Part shown: piece after piece, positions 26,970 through 36,529 of the stretch | Layout of the letters: every line of letters starts with the position of its first letter | Numbering within the stretch: the stretch's first letter is position 1 | NCBI GenBank assembly: GCA_902727985.1 | Contig: CACVAY010000110.1 | Span: forward strand, 1-64,000 | Length of the DNA: 64,000 nt | Reading direction: 5' to 3' | From: an uncultured Thiotrichaceae bacterium | GTDB taxonomy: Bacteria; Pseudomonadota; Gammaproteobacteria; Thiotrichales; Thiotrichaceae | Translations under genes and position numbers: made by a program | The notes under the pieces: generated by a model | Told to the model about the DNA's origin: nothing | What the model saw: the letters and a program-made list of their open reading frames with translations, nothing else | The model's database searches: none

Positions 26970-29032
26970 GATTGTATTGGCAATTCCCCTTGCTGACAGG
27001 CTCTCAGGAAATATATTACCTGTCGCAAACGCTCCTTCGTCTGACGCTTCCCTTGAAACTCTAGCGTTGAGCATACGTCACGCCATGATTGATTTTCAAT
27101 AACTTTTGCATTCACTAAGGCATTATCACGTTCATCAAGCGGGCTTTCTAACTTAGAATCTGCGTTGGCGTAACATGCGAACCATTTTTGAATGGCATAG
27201 AGGCAGGATTCTAAAGAGCGATTACCATCACAGTAAGAATCAACGTCTCGCTTATCGTAGCTATCAAACTCATCGTTTATCGATGAAAGCTCTACGCCTA
27301 AAACATCTAACGTTTTACCCAGGATATCTGCATATTCACTATCTCGCAACGCACTAAACTGTTTGTTAAATCTCATGAAACAAGGCTCTATAAGCTCCAT
27401 CACGTGTGGCAATGTTGCAGACACCATCATGACGGAACGATGCCCACTGCTCTTATCTCGGCGCATACCAACACGCACAACCTGATAACCCGTGTTTCGC
27501 CAAAATTGTGCAATCCTCGTACCCGTCAGAGCATACGAGGTACTCCAATAGTCACATGACTTACCCGTTTGCTGCATATAAGCCAGCAAAGCACGACCAA
27601 CCCCACGTTCTTGAAGCTGTGGATGTACCACAATACGCATAATACGCTCTGTGGTGAGCACTGCTATTTCGGGCATTCCCAGATGATTGATCAAAGACTG
27701 AGGAATTAAATGTCCCCGTGGTCGGCGTTTTCCATAATGAATTTGCTGCGCCAACTCCTCATTAAAACCGCCTTCTTGTACTGTTAACGCTACCGCTATA
27801 ACGTTATTCTGATACTTTGCAATATAGACCTTAACGCCCATGCCATCTAACAAATGGCGTAGGTCTGAAGGTCGTGTCTGGTAATGAGCAATCACTAATA
27901 AACTGACCATCTCTTTGAGCAATGCTTCATCTTGCATTAACTGCGTACGCGAGACTTCCATAAATTGACAAGCTTTGGAACCGAAATGGTTACTTGAAGA
28001 AAGGGGGGGCAAGACAACATCCAAGAGCAAACTACTATGAATAAACCGCTCGAGGGGATCATCTTCAGCATAGCGAATGGGCTTCTGCATGGATAATTCT
28101 GTCCAATCAGGATACTTTTTATGTAAATACTGTCGCAAACGAATACTAAAACCATGTCCTGATCCTTCGTATCCCTGTAAGGTCGTCGATAAAACAACTC
28201 TTGGGTAATGCTCCAGAATTTGCTTTAAAGCATGGATTGATAGCGTCGCTGCTTCATCAATAAAGAGAAGATCTATAGCTTCTGCCTTCTCCAATAATTC
28301 TTCTACCGTTTTGAAGGCAACCTGCTCTTCTAAATCCTCCCCCTGTTGATAAAAACTATTTAGAGATAATTTACTGGGTGCATATACGCCAATTTTTAGA
28401 CCTTGATTATCGATGATCTGATTAACAAATAAGGCGAGTGCCGAAGACTTTCCTCTGCCACGATCTGCTTGAATGACGACAGGCCATGCAACATCATTTT
28501 CCTGAATGTCGAGCAAGCTTTGAATAAGTTGCTCTTGATCATGAGTCGATGCCAGAATAGGGGGGCGAATAGCTTCTATTTGAGGCAGGTCAGATGATTG
28601 CTGCGTAAGGATCTCTGGAAAACTGCTGCTCTGTAAGAAGCGAATAAAACGCTGTAAGAATCGTTGTTGAATATCTTCTTCTTTATGCGGCCAATTTAGA
28701 TAACGAACTGAAAAGGGGTCTGCATAGTTCTTCCACGCGGCAAACTCAGGGCTTAACAATATTAAACATCCTCCTGCCACAATCGTACCCGTACAGGCTG
28801 CTAAGGCATCGGGATCGAAGCCTGCAAACATATCAAACACGACACAACGGTATTCCTTGCCTAATATGCTATTAATGTCTCCTACTTTGTGCCGGCCATC
28901 ACGTGCCGCATAGCGTAGGATTTGCGCTTCTGCTTGCTGACTGAGTACATGGTCCACTGTGTCTTTTGCCCAAGCTTCATCGCCTGATATCACCAGCAAA
29001 CGACGATGGGCCAAACCACGATCATCAAACAT
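26966..29032 (-). CDS. tmcA: tRNA(Met) cytidine acetyltransferase TmcA
   Basis: Acetylates C34 of elongator tRNA-Met at the expense of ATP and acetyl-CoA. It has 688 residues: an N-terminal domain, the RNA-helicase-like ATPase with ADRGRGKSSALALF (about 185-198) and LLFIDEAATLSIHAL, then the GNAT domain with MRIVVHPQLQERGVGRALL, and a C-terminal helical part. It overlaps nadE by one base (TGATG) and the downstream membrane-protein gene by four, giving a three-gene leftward unit. Confidence 0.92.
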   Translation of the reverse strand: MFDDRGLAHRRLLVISGDEAWAKDTVDHVLSQQAEAQILRYAARDGRHKVGDINSILGKEYRCVVFDMFAGFDPDALAACTGTIVAGGCLILLSPEFAAWKNYADPFSVRYLNWPHKEEDIQQRFLQRFIRFLQSSSFPEILTQQSSDLPQIEAIRPPILASTHDQEQLIQSLLDIQENDVAWPVVIQADRGRGKSSALALFVNQIIDNQGLKIGVYAPSKLSLNSFYQQGEDLEEQVAFKTVEELLEKAEAIDLLFIDEAATLSIHALKQILEHYPRVVLSTTLQGYEGSGHGFSIRLRQYLHKKYPDWTELSMQKPIRYAEDDPLERFIHSSLLLDVVLPPLSSSNHFGSKACQFMEVSRTQLMQDEALLKEMVSLLVIAHYQTRPSDLRHLLDGMGVKVYIAKYQNNVIAVALTVQEGGFNEELAQQIHYGKRRPRGHLIPQSLINHLGMPEIAVLTTERIMRIVVHPQLQERGVGRALLAYMQQTGKSCDYWSTSYALTGTRIAQFWRNTGYQVVRVGMRRDKSSGHRSVMMVSATLPHVMELIEPCFMRFNKQFSALRDSEYADILGKTLDVLGVELSSINDEFDSYDKRDVDSYCDGNRSLESCLYAIQKWFACYANADSKLESPLDERDNALVNAKVIENQSWRDVCSTLEFQGKRQTKERLRQVIYFLRACQQGELPIQS

Positions 29033-30657
29033 CAGGATTTTGGCAGGAGATGATGCCGATAGGCTGAGGTGATCGGATAGCGGCGATCTTTGCCGAACGC
29101 GCGTTTGCTTATACGTACACCTGGTGCTGCTTGACGACGCTTATATTCATTGAGTAACAATAGATTCGCTACGCGATGTACTGTTGCCTGCTCGTATCCC
29201 AAGGCAACGATATCTTCAACACTCATGAATTCTTCAATAAACATCTGCAAGATCGGATCAAGAATATCGTAAGGCGGTAAAGAATCTTCATCTTTTTGAT
29301 CTGGTGCAAGTTCTGCAGAAGGTGGACGCGTGATTACTCGGTTCGGAATAATCTCGCCATCACCCATACTATTTCGGTAACGCGCCAGTGAAAAAACTCT
29401 TAGTTTATAAACGTCTTTCAGTGGCGCAAAACCTCCTGCCATGTCCCCATACAAGGTTGCATAACCCATCGACATTTCGCTCTTATTCCCTGTTGCCAAA
29501 AGCATTTTTCCAAGCTTATTAGACATGGCCATCAATAGCACACCACGACTACGCGATTGGATATTTTCCTCCGTTACATCTCTACCCAAGCCTGCAAACT
29601 CATTCGCCAAGGCTCCCATGAAACTATTAAAAATATCTTCTATGGGAATCTCTCGATACTTCACACCTTGGGTTTCAGCTTGTTGTCGAGCATCGGTTTT
29701 GCTGATTTCAGCGGTATAGCGAAACGGCATCATGATGGCTTCGACTTTATCTGCACCTAGTGCATCTACCGCAACGGCCAATGTTAAAGCAGAATCAATT
29801 CCCCCTGACAGTCCTAAAAGCACACCCGAGAAACCATTCTTTTTAACATAATCTTGTACTCCGATAACCAGTGCCTGATAAATCTGCGCATCTGGTACTG
29901 CCAGTTGTAATGTCTTGACTTCCCTTGATGCCCCCACCTGGCAAATCTGACAAACACTTTCGAAAGCTGGTAGCTGCTCAATGAGTTGTCCTTTTTTATC
30001 CACAACCAGTGAATGACCATCAAATACCAATTCATCCTGCCCACCTACCAAGTTGCAGTAAACAATCGGCATCTGATATTTCTTGGCACGTTTGCTCAAG
30101 AGCTCTAATCGTTCTTCAGCCTTATTTTCTCGAAATGGTGACGCGTTTAAAACAATACATAACTCAGCACCAGCACTCTTTGTCTTTTTGATGGGGTCTT
30201 TCCGCCAAATATCTTCACAGATCAAGATACCCGTCGGCACTCCTGCAATTTCAATAACTGCAGATTTTTTACCCCTTGCAAAATAACGTTTTTCATCGAA
30301 AACACGATAATTCGGCAAATATTGCTTGGCATATTTGGCCAGGGTTTTTCCATCTCGGTAAACCATAGCCATATTGTACAAATGGTTGCTGCGCTCAACA
30401 GGTGCGCCCACTATCACAGTGATACCTATTGAAACGTTACGAATCTGCTTCAGCATACTCTTCACCTGCTTTAGAAAAGCAGGGCGGAATAATAAGTCCT
30501 CAGGAGGATAGCCTGTTACTGCCATTTCAGGGAATACAACAGCATCCGCTTTTTGTACCCGTGCTGTTTCAATGTTTTCCAGAATCATCTCTAAATTCTT
30601 GGAAAAATCCCCCACCCATGGGTTAATCTGTGCAATAGCTATTTTTATTTTTTTCAT
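29032..30657 (-). CDS. nadE: Glutamine-dependent NAD+ synthetase
   Basis: 541 residues with two domains. The N-terminal nitrilase-type glutaminase has FPEMAVTGYPPEDLL (Glu), AKYAKQYLPNY (Lys) and GILICEDIW (Cys). The C-terminal synthetase has LGLSGGIDSALTLAVAVD (PP-loop) and ATGNKSEMSMGYATLYGDMAGG. It converts deamido-NAD to NAD using glutamine. The ORF track starts at TTG 30660, one codon before ATG 30657, which is preferred with AGGA upstream. It is the first gene of the nadE-tmcA-membrane protein unit. Confidence 0.96.
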   Translation of the reverse strand: MKKIKIAIAQINPWVGDFSKNLEMILENIETARVQKADAVVFPEMAVTGYPPEDLLFRPAFLKQVKSMLKQIRNVSIGITVIVGAPVERSNHLYNMAMVYRDGKTLAKYAKQYLPNYRVFDEKRYFARGKKSAVIEIAGVPTGILICEDIWRKDPIKKTKSAGAELCIVLNASPFRENKAEERLELLSKRAKKYQMPIVYCNLVGGQDELVFDGHSLVVDKKGQLIEQLPAFESVCQICQVGASREVKTLQLAVPDAQIYQALVIGVQDYVKKNGFSGVLLGLSGGIDSALTLAVAVDALGADKVEAIMMPFRYTAEISKTDARQQAETQGVKYREIPIEDIFNSFMGALANEFAGLGRDVTEENIQSRSRGVLLMAMSNKLGKMLLATGNKSEMSMGYATLYGDMAGGFAPLKDVYKLRVFSLARYRNSMGDGEIIPNRVITRPPSAELAPDQKDEDSLPPYDILDPILQMFIEEFMSVEDIVALGYEQATVHRVANLLLLNEYKRRQAAPGVRISKRAFGKDRRYPITSAYRHHLLPKS

Positions 30658-30833
30658 CAATAGTTTTCCTAGACAAGCAAATTATGCATTCGTTATGCCC
30701 TGCTTGTTAAAATGTCATCTGATAATCGACAAACAATGGCTTGGCTTGATACTCATGTAAATTCATTGCAATTCGACGATGATTTGATTAATGAGGTATT
30801 ATCGCACCATCATTAAAAAGATACACGTTCCCT

Positions 30834-31061
30834 ATGCGCATTCTATTCGTCCTTGTTCTGCTGGTAGTCAGCTTCCTCGTTGTAAGATCAATACGATCAA
30901 AATTGAATCAGTTACCAAAAAGAGACAATTCACCAACAATAAAAAATAATGCCATGTTGAAATGTCAGCATTGCGGCCTGTTTATTCTAGAAGAGCAGGC
31001 TATAAGAAAAGGGGATAAGGTATTTTGCAGTCTAGAGCACGCCAGGCAACAACTGGAATAA
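30834..31061 (+). CDS. PP0621-like membrane-anchored zinc-ribbon protein
   Basis: 75 residues: an N-terminal membrane helix (ILFVLVLLVVSFLVV), a polar linker, then KCQHCGLFILEEQAI and VFCSLEHARQQLE, which give a CxxC plus C..H metal site of the TRASH/zinc-ribbon type. Small proteins of this kind often sit just before pilS in beta- and gammaproteobacteria, where they are annotated PP0621 family. The role is unknown. Its 3' end overlaps the TTG-started pilS ORF by 37 bases. Confidence 0.75.
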   Translation: MRILFVLVLLVVSFLVVRSIRSKLNQLPKRDNSPTIKNNAMLKCQHCGLFILEEQAIRKGDKVFCSLEHARQQLE

Positions 31062-32662
31062 CAGTTGATGCAGTACCAGCATCGTTTTTCAAAGTAGAAA
31101 GTAACCCTTGGTCACAGCTGCAACTCTATAATCTTTATCGCCTTGTTCTTGCTGGAGCCTTACTGCTTGTCGGTCTAACCGAGCATCTTTTACCTGATCG
31201 CTTTATTATCCACCCAGGGCTTTTCAATCAGGTTATGGCAGTATTTACTGTCATTGTGATTATAGAAAACATTTTTGCGTATATGCAGTGGCCACGCTTT
31301 ACCATTCAACTTTATGTGAATTCGACCACTGATATTGTAACTTTGCTGGCGATTATGTATGCCAGCGGTGGCGTCAGTTATGGCTTAGGCATCTTGTTAA
31401 TTTTGCCAGTGATTACACCGAACTTATTTCAACCCAGTCAATTTTCTTTATTGTTAACGGCCATTACTGTCATCTTATTGATTAGCATAGAAATGAGCTT
31501 GCAAAATAAAGGCGAGAATTTTCAGGAGTTATCTCGAACAGGCTTTCTTGCTTTATTTATGATGCTGTCATCATGGTTAGCCAACTCCTGGTCTGCGCAA
31601 GCATATAAAACAGCTACTTTAGCAAGAAAACGTGGGCTTGATTTAGCCAGTATGTCACAACTTAATCAATCCATTTTAGACCATATTCAAACAGGAGTGA
31701 TTGTACTGGAAGATTCACGAACCATTAAACATATGAATCAATCCGCTATGTCAATCTTAGGTCAGCCCAAGGATTGGAGAAATCAACCGTTAATAGATTT
31801 TGCCCCTGAACTCGATGCATGGTTCCGCTTTTGGAGCGACAATCATCGCCCGAAGGTGATGAGCTATGACATTAACCATCAAGGCACGACTTCTTTGAAA
31901 GCACGGATTTCCCAATTAGGAACAAGAAGTAATGCGACTTCACTGATTTATTTGCAAAATACGCATGAGGAAAAAGAACAATTACAGGATATGAAACTTG
32001 CTTCTCTAGGCCAATTGACGGCAAGTATTGCACATGAGATACGTAATCCTCTGGGTTCAATTAGCTATGCCGCGCAGTTAATGGAAGAGGCCGGTAATTT
32101 AAACGAGGAAGATGCGCATATGAATCAAATCATTCTGTCGAATGCCAAACGTACTGATGTGATTATTGATAATGTGTTAAACCTTTCAAAACGAAAAAAT
32201 CCAAAGCGGATTAATTTGCGTTTAAAACTTTGGCTTGATGCATTTTATAAGGATTTCATCGCGCAAAATAAGCTTTCTGAGGATCAAGTCAGTTTATTTA
32301 TGGACCCTGAAAATATTGAAGTCACTTTTGACCCTGACCACTTACATCAAATTCTTTGGAATTTGGGTCGAAATGCCGTCAAATATGCTAAAGAAGACCC
32401 TAAAGACCTGATGTTACAAATACAGGTAAGCATTCCTGCACATACCAGTGATGTGATTTTAAGCCATATTGATAATGGCAAAGGAATCAGTAAACCAATG
32501 CAACAACGCCTTTTTGAGCCGTTCAGCACAAGTGGTAAAAAGGGTATCGGTTTGGGGCTCTTTATGTCTCGAGAACTTGCCCAAGCCAATGGTGCATCGC
32601 TTGAATATGAAAAACTGGCTAGTGATGGAAGTTGTTTCCGTCTTGGCTTTGCTAACCGCTAA
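31025..32662 (+). CDS. pilS: Sensor histidine kinase PilS
   Basis: Membrane kinase that with PilR controls sigma54-dependent type IV pilin expression. 545 residues: paired hydrophobic helices at about 38-180, a PAS-like region, HisKA with ASIAHEIRNPLGSISYAAQLM (phospho-His near 330), and HATPase motifs LWNLGRNAVKYA, HIDNGKGIS and GKKGIGLGLFMS. There is no in-frame ATG before the first helix. TTG 31025 with GGGGATAAGG just upstream is the likely start, which makes it overlap the PP0621-like gene. pilR follows after 11 bases. Confidence 0.9.
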   Translation: MQSRARQATTGITVDAVPASFFKVESNPWSQLQLYNLYRLVLAGALLLVGLTEHLLPDRFIIHPGLFNQVMAVFTVIVIIENIFAYMQWPRFTIQLYVNSTTDIVTLLAIMYASGGVSYGLGILLILPVITPNLFQPSQFSLLLTAITVILLISIEMSLQNKGENFQELSRTGFLALFMMLSSWLANSWSAQAYKTATLARKRGLDLASMSQLNQSILDHIQTGVIVLEDSRTIKHMNQSAMSILGQPKDWRNQPLIDFAPELDAWFRFWSDNHRPKVMSYDINHQGTTSLKARISQLGTRSNATSLIYLQNTHEEKEQLQDMKLASLGQLTASIAHEIRNPLGSISYAAQLMEEAGNLNEEDAHMNQIILSNAKRTDVIIDNVLNLSKRKNPKRINLRLKLWLDAFYKDFIAQNKLSEDQVSLFMDPENIEVTFDPDHLHQILWNLGRNAVKYAKEDPKDLMLQIQVSIPAHTSDVILSHIDNGKGISKPMQQRLFEPFSTSGKKGIGLGLFMSRELAQANGASLEYEKLASDGSCFRLGFANR

Positions 32663-32673
32663 AGAAAATAATA

Positions 32674-34068
32674 ATGACTAAACAGCGAATTTTAATTGTT
32701 GATGATGAACCTGATATCCGCGAATTACTGGAAATCACGTTGATCCGTATGGGGCTATCGACTCTCACAGCCGCTAATGTGCAAGAAGCCTTAGCATTGC
32801 TTGAGACATCACCTCCTGATCTTTGTCTTACCGATATGAAGTTGCCTGATGGCACGGGGCTAGATATTGTTAACTTCGTGCAAACACATTGTCCAGAAAC
32901 ACCTATTGCGGTCATTACTGCTTTTGGCTCAATGGAAACAGCTGTTTCAGCACTGAAAGCAGGCGCAATCGATTTCATTTCCAAACCTGTTGAGCTAAAA
33001 AAACTTCGAGAATTGATTGAGTCTGCATTAGCTTCCACTGATCACTCTGAAACCAAAGACTCCTTGGAAGAAACGCCAGGCGATTCTGCTATTATTGGTC
33101 AATCAACACCGATTCTCACGTTGAAGAAAACCATCCAGAAAATATCCCGTGGTCACGCCCCTGTGTATATTTTCGGCGAATCAGGAAGCGGTAAAGAACT
33201 GGTCGCAAAAAGTATTCATCAATCAGGAGCACGCGCAAAATTTCCTTTTACTCCGGTCAACTGTGGCGCAATCCCTGAGGCTTTAATGGAAAGTGAGTTC
33301 TTTGGTCATAAGAAAGGCTCATTTACTGGCGCAGTCAATGATAAACAAGGTCTTTTTGAAGCAGCATCAGGTGGCACGTTGTTCTTGGATGAAGTTGCAG
33401 ATCTACCCTTGGATATGCAAGTTAAATTGCTGCGTGCTATCCAGGAAAAATCTATTAAGCCTGTTGGTAGTAATGAAGAAATCTCTGTCGATGTGCGGAT
33501 TCTCAGTGCTACGCACAAAAATCTCGAAAAAGAAGTTGCAGCAGGGCATTTTCGCCAAGATTTATACTATCGTCTCAATGTCATCAAAATCGAAGTTCCA
33601 CCGCTGCGTCAGCGTGGCGATGATATTATCCTGCTTGCTGAAAACTTTCTGCAATCAATCACCACACGCTGGAAGCTCAAACCTATCCCTCTTTCTGCAA
33701 CAGCAAAGGCTGCTATCAAAAGCTATACTTTTCCCGGCAATGTTCGTGAATTAGTCAATATTCTAGAACGTGCGGTTACATTATGTGATGAAGTAATGAT
33801 TGAAGTTGAAGATCTTCAATTGCCAACACATGAACTTGCTGTTGATACACTGATTGAAATCCCCATTGTCTCTCCTATTCCAATAGATATTCCGACCTGG
33901 AACAAAAATGTAAGTGCTGATGAAGAAAAAAAAATCATAGAAAGTGCGCTTGATGCAATGCATTGGAACCGTACCAAAGCCGCAGACAAACTCGGAATGA
34001 GCCTACGACAATTACGTTACCGTATAAAAAAATACGAACTCGAAAACTTTGAGTCTGATCTAACCTAA
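32674..34068 (+). CDS. pilR: Sigma54-dependent response regulator PilR
   Basis: 464-residue NtrC-type activator. The receiver domain has ILIVDDEPDIRELLE and the phospho-Asp at residue 54 (LCLTDMKLPDG). The AAA+ domain has GESGSGKELVAK (about 168), the sigma54 loop KKGSFTGAVN (GSFTGA in place of GAFTGA, a common variant) and GTLFLDEVADLP. The C-terminal Fis-type helix-turn-helix is NRTKAADKLGMSLRQLRYRIKKY. It acts with PilS on sigma54 promoters of pilin genes. No pilin gene or -24/-12 promoter is visible in the window. Confidence 0.92.
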   Translation: MTKQRILIVDDEPDIRELLEITLIRMGLSTLTAANVQEALALLETSPPDLCLTDMKLPDGTGLDIVNFVQTHCPETPIAVITAFGSMETAVSALKAGAIDFISKPVELKKLRELIESALASTDHSETKDSLEETPGDSAIIGQSTPILTLKKTIQKISRGHAPVYIFGESGSGKELVAKSIHQSGARAKFPFTPVNCGAIPEALMESEFFGHKKGSFTGAVNDKQGLFEAASGGTLFLDEVADLPLDMQVKLLRAIQEKSIKPVGSNEEISVDVRILSATHKNLEKEVAAGHFRQDLYYRLNVIKIEVPPLRQRGDDIILLAENFLQSITTRWKLKPIPLSATAKAAIKSYTFPGNVRELVNILERAVTLCDEVMIEVEDLQLPTHELAVDTLIEIPIVSPIPIDIPTWNKNVSADEEKKIIESALDAMHWNRTKAADKLGMSLRQLRYRIKKYELENFESDLT

Positions 34069-34444
34069 TATTGCTTTTGCTTAGCCTGCTTAAAATTAGA
34101 ACAAGCTTCTTTGTTTAGTCTATGTTGCTAGCTGCCATTAAAATGCAGCACTACCTAATCCCAAGTAACCAAAGTGATGCACAGGCAGCCCGCACAGACT
34201 GTCAATCAACGTGCAAACCAAGAGAGTAATAGATAAGACGAGCCTATATGAACGCTCGTTAATGCATTAAAATACCTCTGTCAACATAAGTATCCTACTT
34301 AATTCTCTCACAATAGCTTGACTTAATAGGCTTAGAGAATCAAAGTACACAAGATCCACACACCATCAACAGAATACATATTAGTTTAGCTCGAATAGCT
34401 TGTTTATTCTTAAATAAGTTGTAAGAGCAGGGGGATTATTTACG
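34069..34444. other. Intergenic stretch without recognised gene
   Basis: 376 bases with stops in every frame. ACGAGC/GCTCGT (34238-34259) can form a hairpin without a T run. I see no pilin remnant and no sigma54 -24/-12 element. AGGGGGA at its end is the ribosome site for the next small gene. Confidence 0.6.
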
Positions 34445-34795
34445 GTGACTATTTTCGAAAACTTATCAAAAAAGCTTAACCTTTTCTTTGAAAAACAACA
34501 AGATAAAAAGTCTTTCCGGCTATCTCAAGAGAATAAGAAAGAACACCTGAAAGGGGAATCTTCAAAACCTTTTGAAACCTATCTAGCTCCCCCTACCTTC
34601 ACGCTTTACCTATGGGCAGCCCTGCCTTTGTTATTCATCGCAACATCCAATATGCGATTTGCAATTGCCGCAATCGTTGCGACTATTATTAATTATTTGC
34701 TGATTCATTTCGATACTTTTTCCTTCATCAAGTATCTCATCACAGGCTTCGTTCTACTGATTTTATTCTTACTACATTTCTTTGCAGTGTTATAA
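34445..34795 (+). CDS. Small membrane protein, unknown function
   Basis: 116 residues: a charged N-terminal half (NKKEHLKGESSKPFE) and two or three hydrophobic helices (about 53-67, 70-88, 94-115) at the C-terminal end. The start is GTG 34445, with AGGGGGA about 11 bases upstream. It is convergent with ycaO, 13 bases apart. Not recognised. A DNA-binding or enzymatic motif is absent. Confidence 0.6.
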   Translation: MTIFENLSKKLNLFFEKQQDKKSFRLSQENKKEHLKGESSKPFETYLAPPTFTLYLWAALPLLFIATSNMRFAIAAIVATIINYLLIHFDTFSFIKYLITGFVLLILFLLHFFAVL

Positions 34796-34808
34796 AACCA
34801 AAATTTTA

Positions 34809-36515
34809 CTAGCTTTGATATTTCGCTTTTTGTACTTTTTGGTATGCTTCGATCAAAGCATCTTGCCAAGTATTTTCTGTACTCCACCACGAAGGCAATG
34901 AACCACTGAGTAATTGATCTGCTTCGCGCATAATCTCTTTCGAGTACAACTTCTCCATTGTAGAGTGATATTGAGGATCGTCATCACATTCTAGGCGATT
35001 CACAACACAATGATAAAGTTTATAGCGTTTCTCTTCTATCTGAGAGAAATCAATGAGCCATTCACATCCTTCAAGTAAAGCATCTTTATTCTGACTTATC
35101 GCAACTAACAACACTTTAAGCTCAGCTACACGAAAATCTTTCCACAGTGTATTGGGCTGTAGTGGCAATCCAATCAACGCCCCAACGGGTTGCATATCAT
35201 CGAGCGCCATCTCATCTATCTCATCTGCTAAGGTCTGTGCATCTTCAGCACTCAAGGCATCTAGCTGTAAAATCTGATTGCGTAAGCCAATACCCACGTT
35301 ATTATTCGCCCATTCTAAATCTTCACTGGCATAAATTTCTGACATGGAGGGCACAAGAATACGACAGCAGGGAACACCTAAATGCTCATAATCAGCAATG
35401 TAAATATCACGACCTGTCTGCTCTATTAACTCACAAAGCCATATAAACTCTTCATTTGTTGTTCCTTCAAAGTCGCACGGCGAATAATCGTAATCAGATG
35501 TATCAGAGAAAAATGACCATCCCATTAAGCCACTAGAATCGATGAAATGCGTTTCTATATTTTCAGGGCTAGCCACTTCATCCAGGTTATGAATCGGCGC
35601 AGGAAACTCATTTAAAGCAGCCAATTCACGTCCTTGTAATAGCTCCGTCAAAGAACGTTCAAGTGCTACGAAAAACTTGGGATGCGCACCAAAACTTGCA
35701 AAACAACCTTGATTTTCCGGACTAAGCAGAGTGACATTCATCACGGGGAATTGTCCTCCCAGTGACGCATCTTTGACTAAGACAGAGAAGCCTTTTTCTT
35801 CCAGCTTGCGAATACCTTCCAGGATATCAGGATACTTCTCTAATACTTGCTGAGGAACATCTGGTAAGCAAATACCTTCTTCGATTATTTTAAACTTTAT
35901 GAAACGTTCCAGTATTTCAGATAAGGCCTGTACACGAGCTTCTGCCTGAGAGTTTCCCGCTGACATACCATTACTTACATATAAATTACCGATAATATTT
36001 ACAGGGAATAAACATTCTTTGCCATCCCTTTGACGCTTGAAGGGAAGGGTACAAATACCTTTTTCATAATTAGCGGTATTGAGGTCTACTAACTGTGCAA
36101 GTTGTAACTGTCCCGATGGATTGTAAAAATCTAAGAGCTCTTTGGAGAGTAAAGCTTCTGGCCAATCACTTGATTCTTGCGCGGGAAACCATTGTTCATT
36201 AGGGTAATGGGCAAAGTTTTGTGTTAACAGATTATCCCCTAAATAGAAATCCGCCCAAAAATAATTTGTGGCTAAACGCTCGAAGTATTCACCAAGTGCA
36301 CTTGCTAAAGCGGCTTGTTTAGAACCACCTTTACCATTCGTAAACAGTAAAGGGCAGGAACTATCATTGATATGAACTGACCACACATGTGGAACAGGGT
36401 TTAACCATGCGTGTTCTTGTATATCAAAACCCAAATTCTGAAGTTGCTTTTGCATCTTCGCAATAGAATCTTCCAGAGCTGCATCTTTTCCTGCAATGTA
36501 GTGTTTTTCAGTCAT
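34809..36515 (-). CDS. ycaO: YcaO protein, ribosomal S12 methylthiotransferase accessory factor
   Basis: 568-residue YcaO-superfamily ATP-dependent cyclodehydratase-fold protein. The ATP-site helices are visible as SALGEYFERLA (about 90), ALSEILERFIKFK (about 210) and RSLTELLQGRE (about 285). Its closest relative is the E. coli protein that helps RimO methylthiolate ribosomal protein S12. No precursor peptide or dehydrogenase gene is nearby, so a natural-product role is unlikely. rimO is not in the window. The C-terminus lacks the proline-rich end seen in azoline-forming YcaO enzymes. Confidence 0.88.
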   Translation of the reverse strand: MTEKHYIAGKDAALEDSIAKMQKQLQNLGFDIQEHAWLNPVPHVWSVHINDSSCPLLFTNGKGGSKQAALASALGEYFERLATNYFWADFYLGDNLLTQNFAHYPNEQWFPAQESSDWPEALLSKELLDFYNPSGQLQLAQLVDLNTANYEKGICTLPFKRQRDGKECLFPVNIIGNLYVSNGMSAGNSQAEARVQALSEILERFIKFKIIEEGICLPDVPQQVLEKYPDILEGIRKLEEKGFSVLVKDASLGGQFPVMNVTLLSPENQGCFASFGAHPKFFVALERSLTELLQGRELAALNEFPAPIHNLDEVASPENIETHFIDSSGLMGWSFFSDTSDYDYSPCDFEGTTNEEFIWLCELIEQTGRDIYIADYEHLGVPCCRILVPSMSEIYASEDLEWANNNVGIGLRNQILQLDALSAEDAQTLADEIDEMALDDMQPVGALIGLPLQPNTLWKDFRVAELKVLLVAISQNKDALLEGCEWLIDFSQIEEKRYKLYHCVVNRLECDDDPQYHSTMEKLYSKEIMREADQLLSGSLPSWWSTENTWQDALIEAYQKVQKAKYQS

Positions 36516-36529
36516 ACCTTGTCTCTTAT

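Noticed and set aside
34069-34444. Pilin gene or sigma54 promoter downstream of pilR
   Set aside because: No TGGCAC-N5-TTGC-like element and no prepilin-like peptide in any frame.
34809-36515. YcaO as part of an azoline-peptide biosynthesis cluster
   Set aside because: No precursor peptide, partner protein or dehydrogenase nearby, and the sequence follows the E. coli YcaO type.
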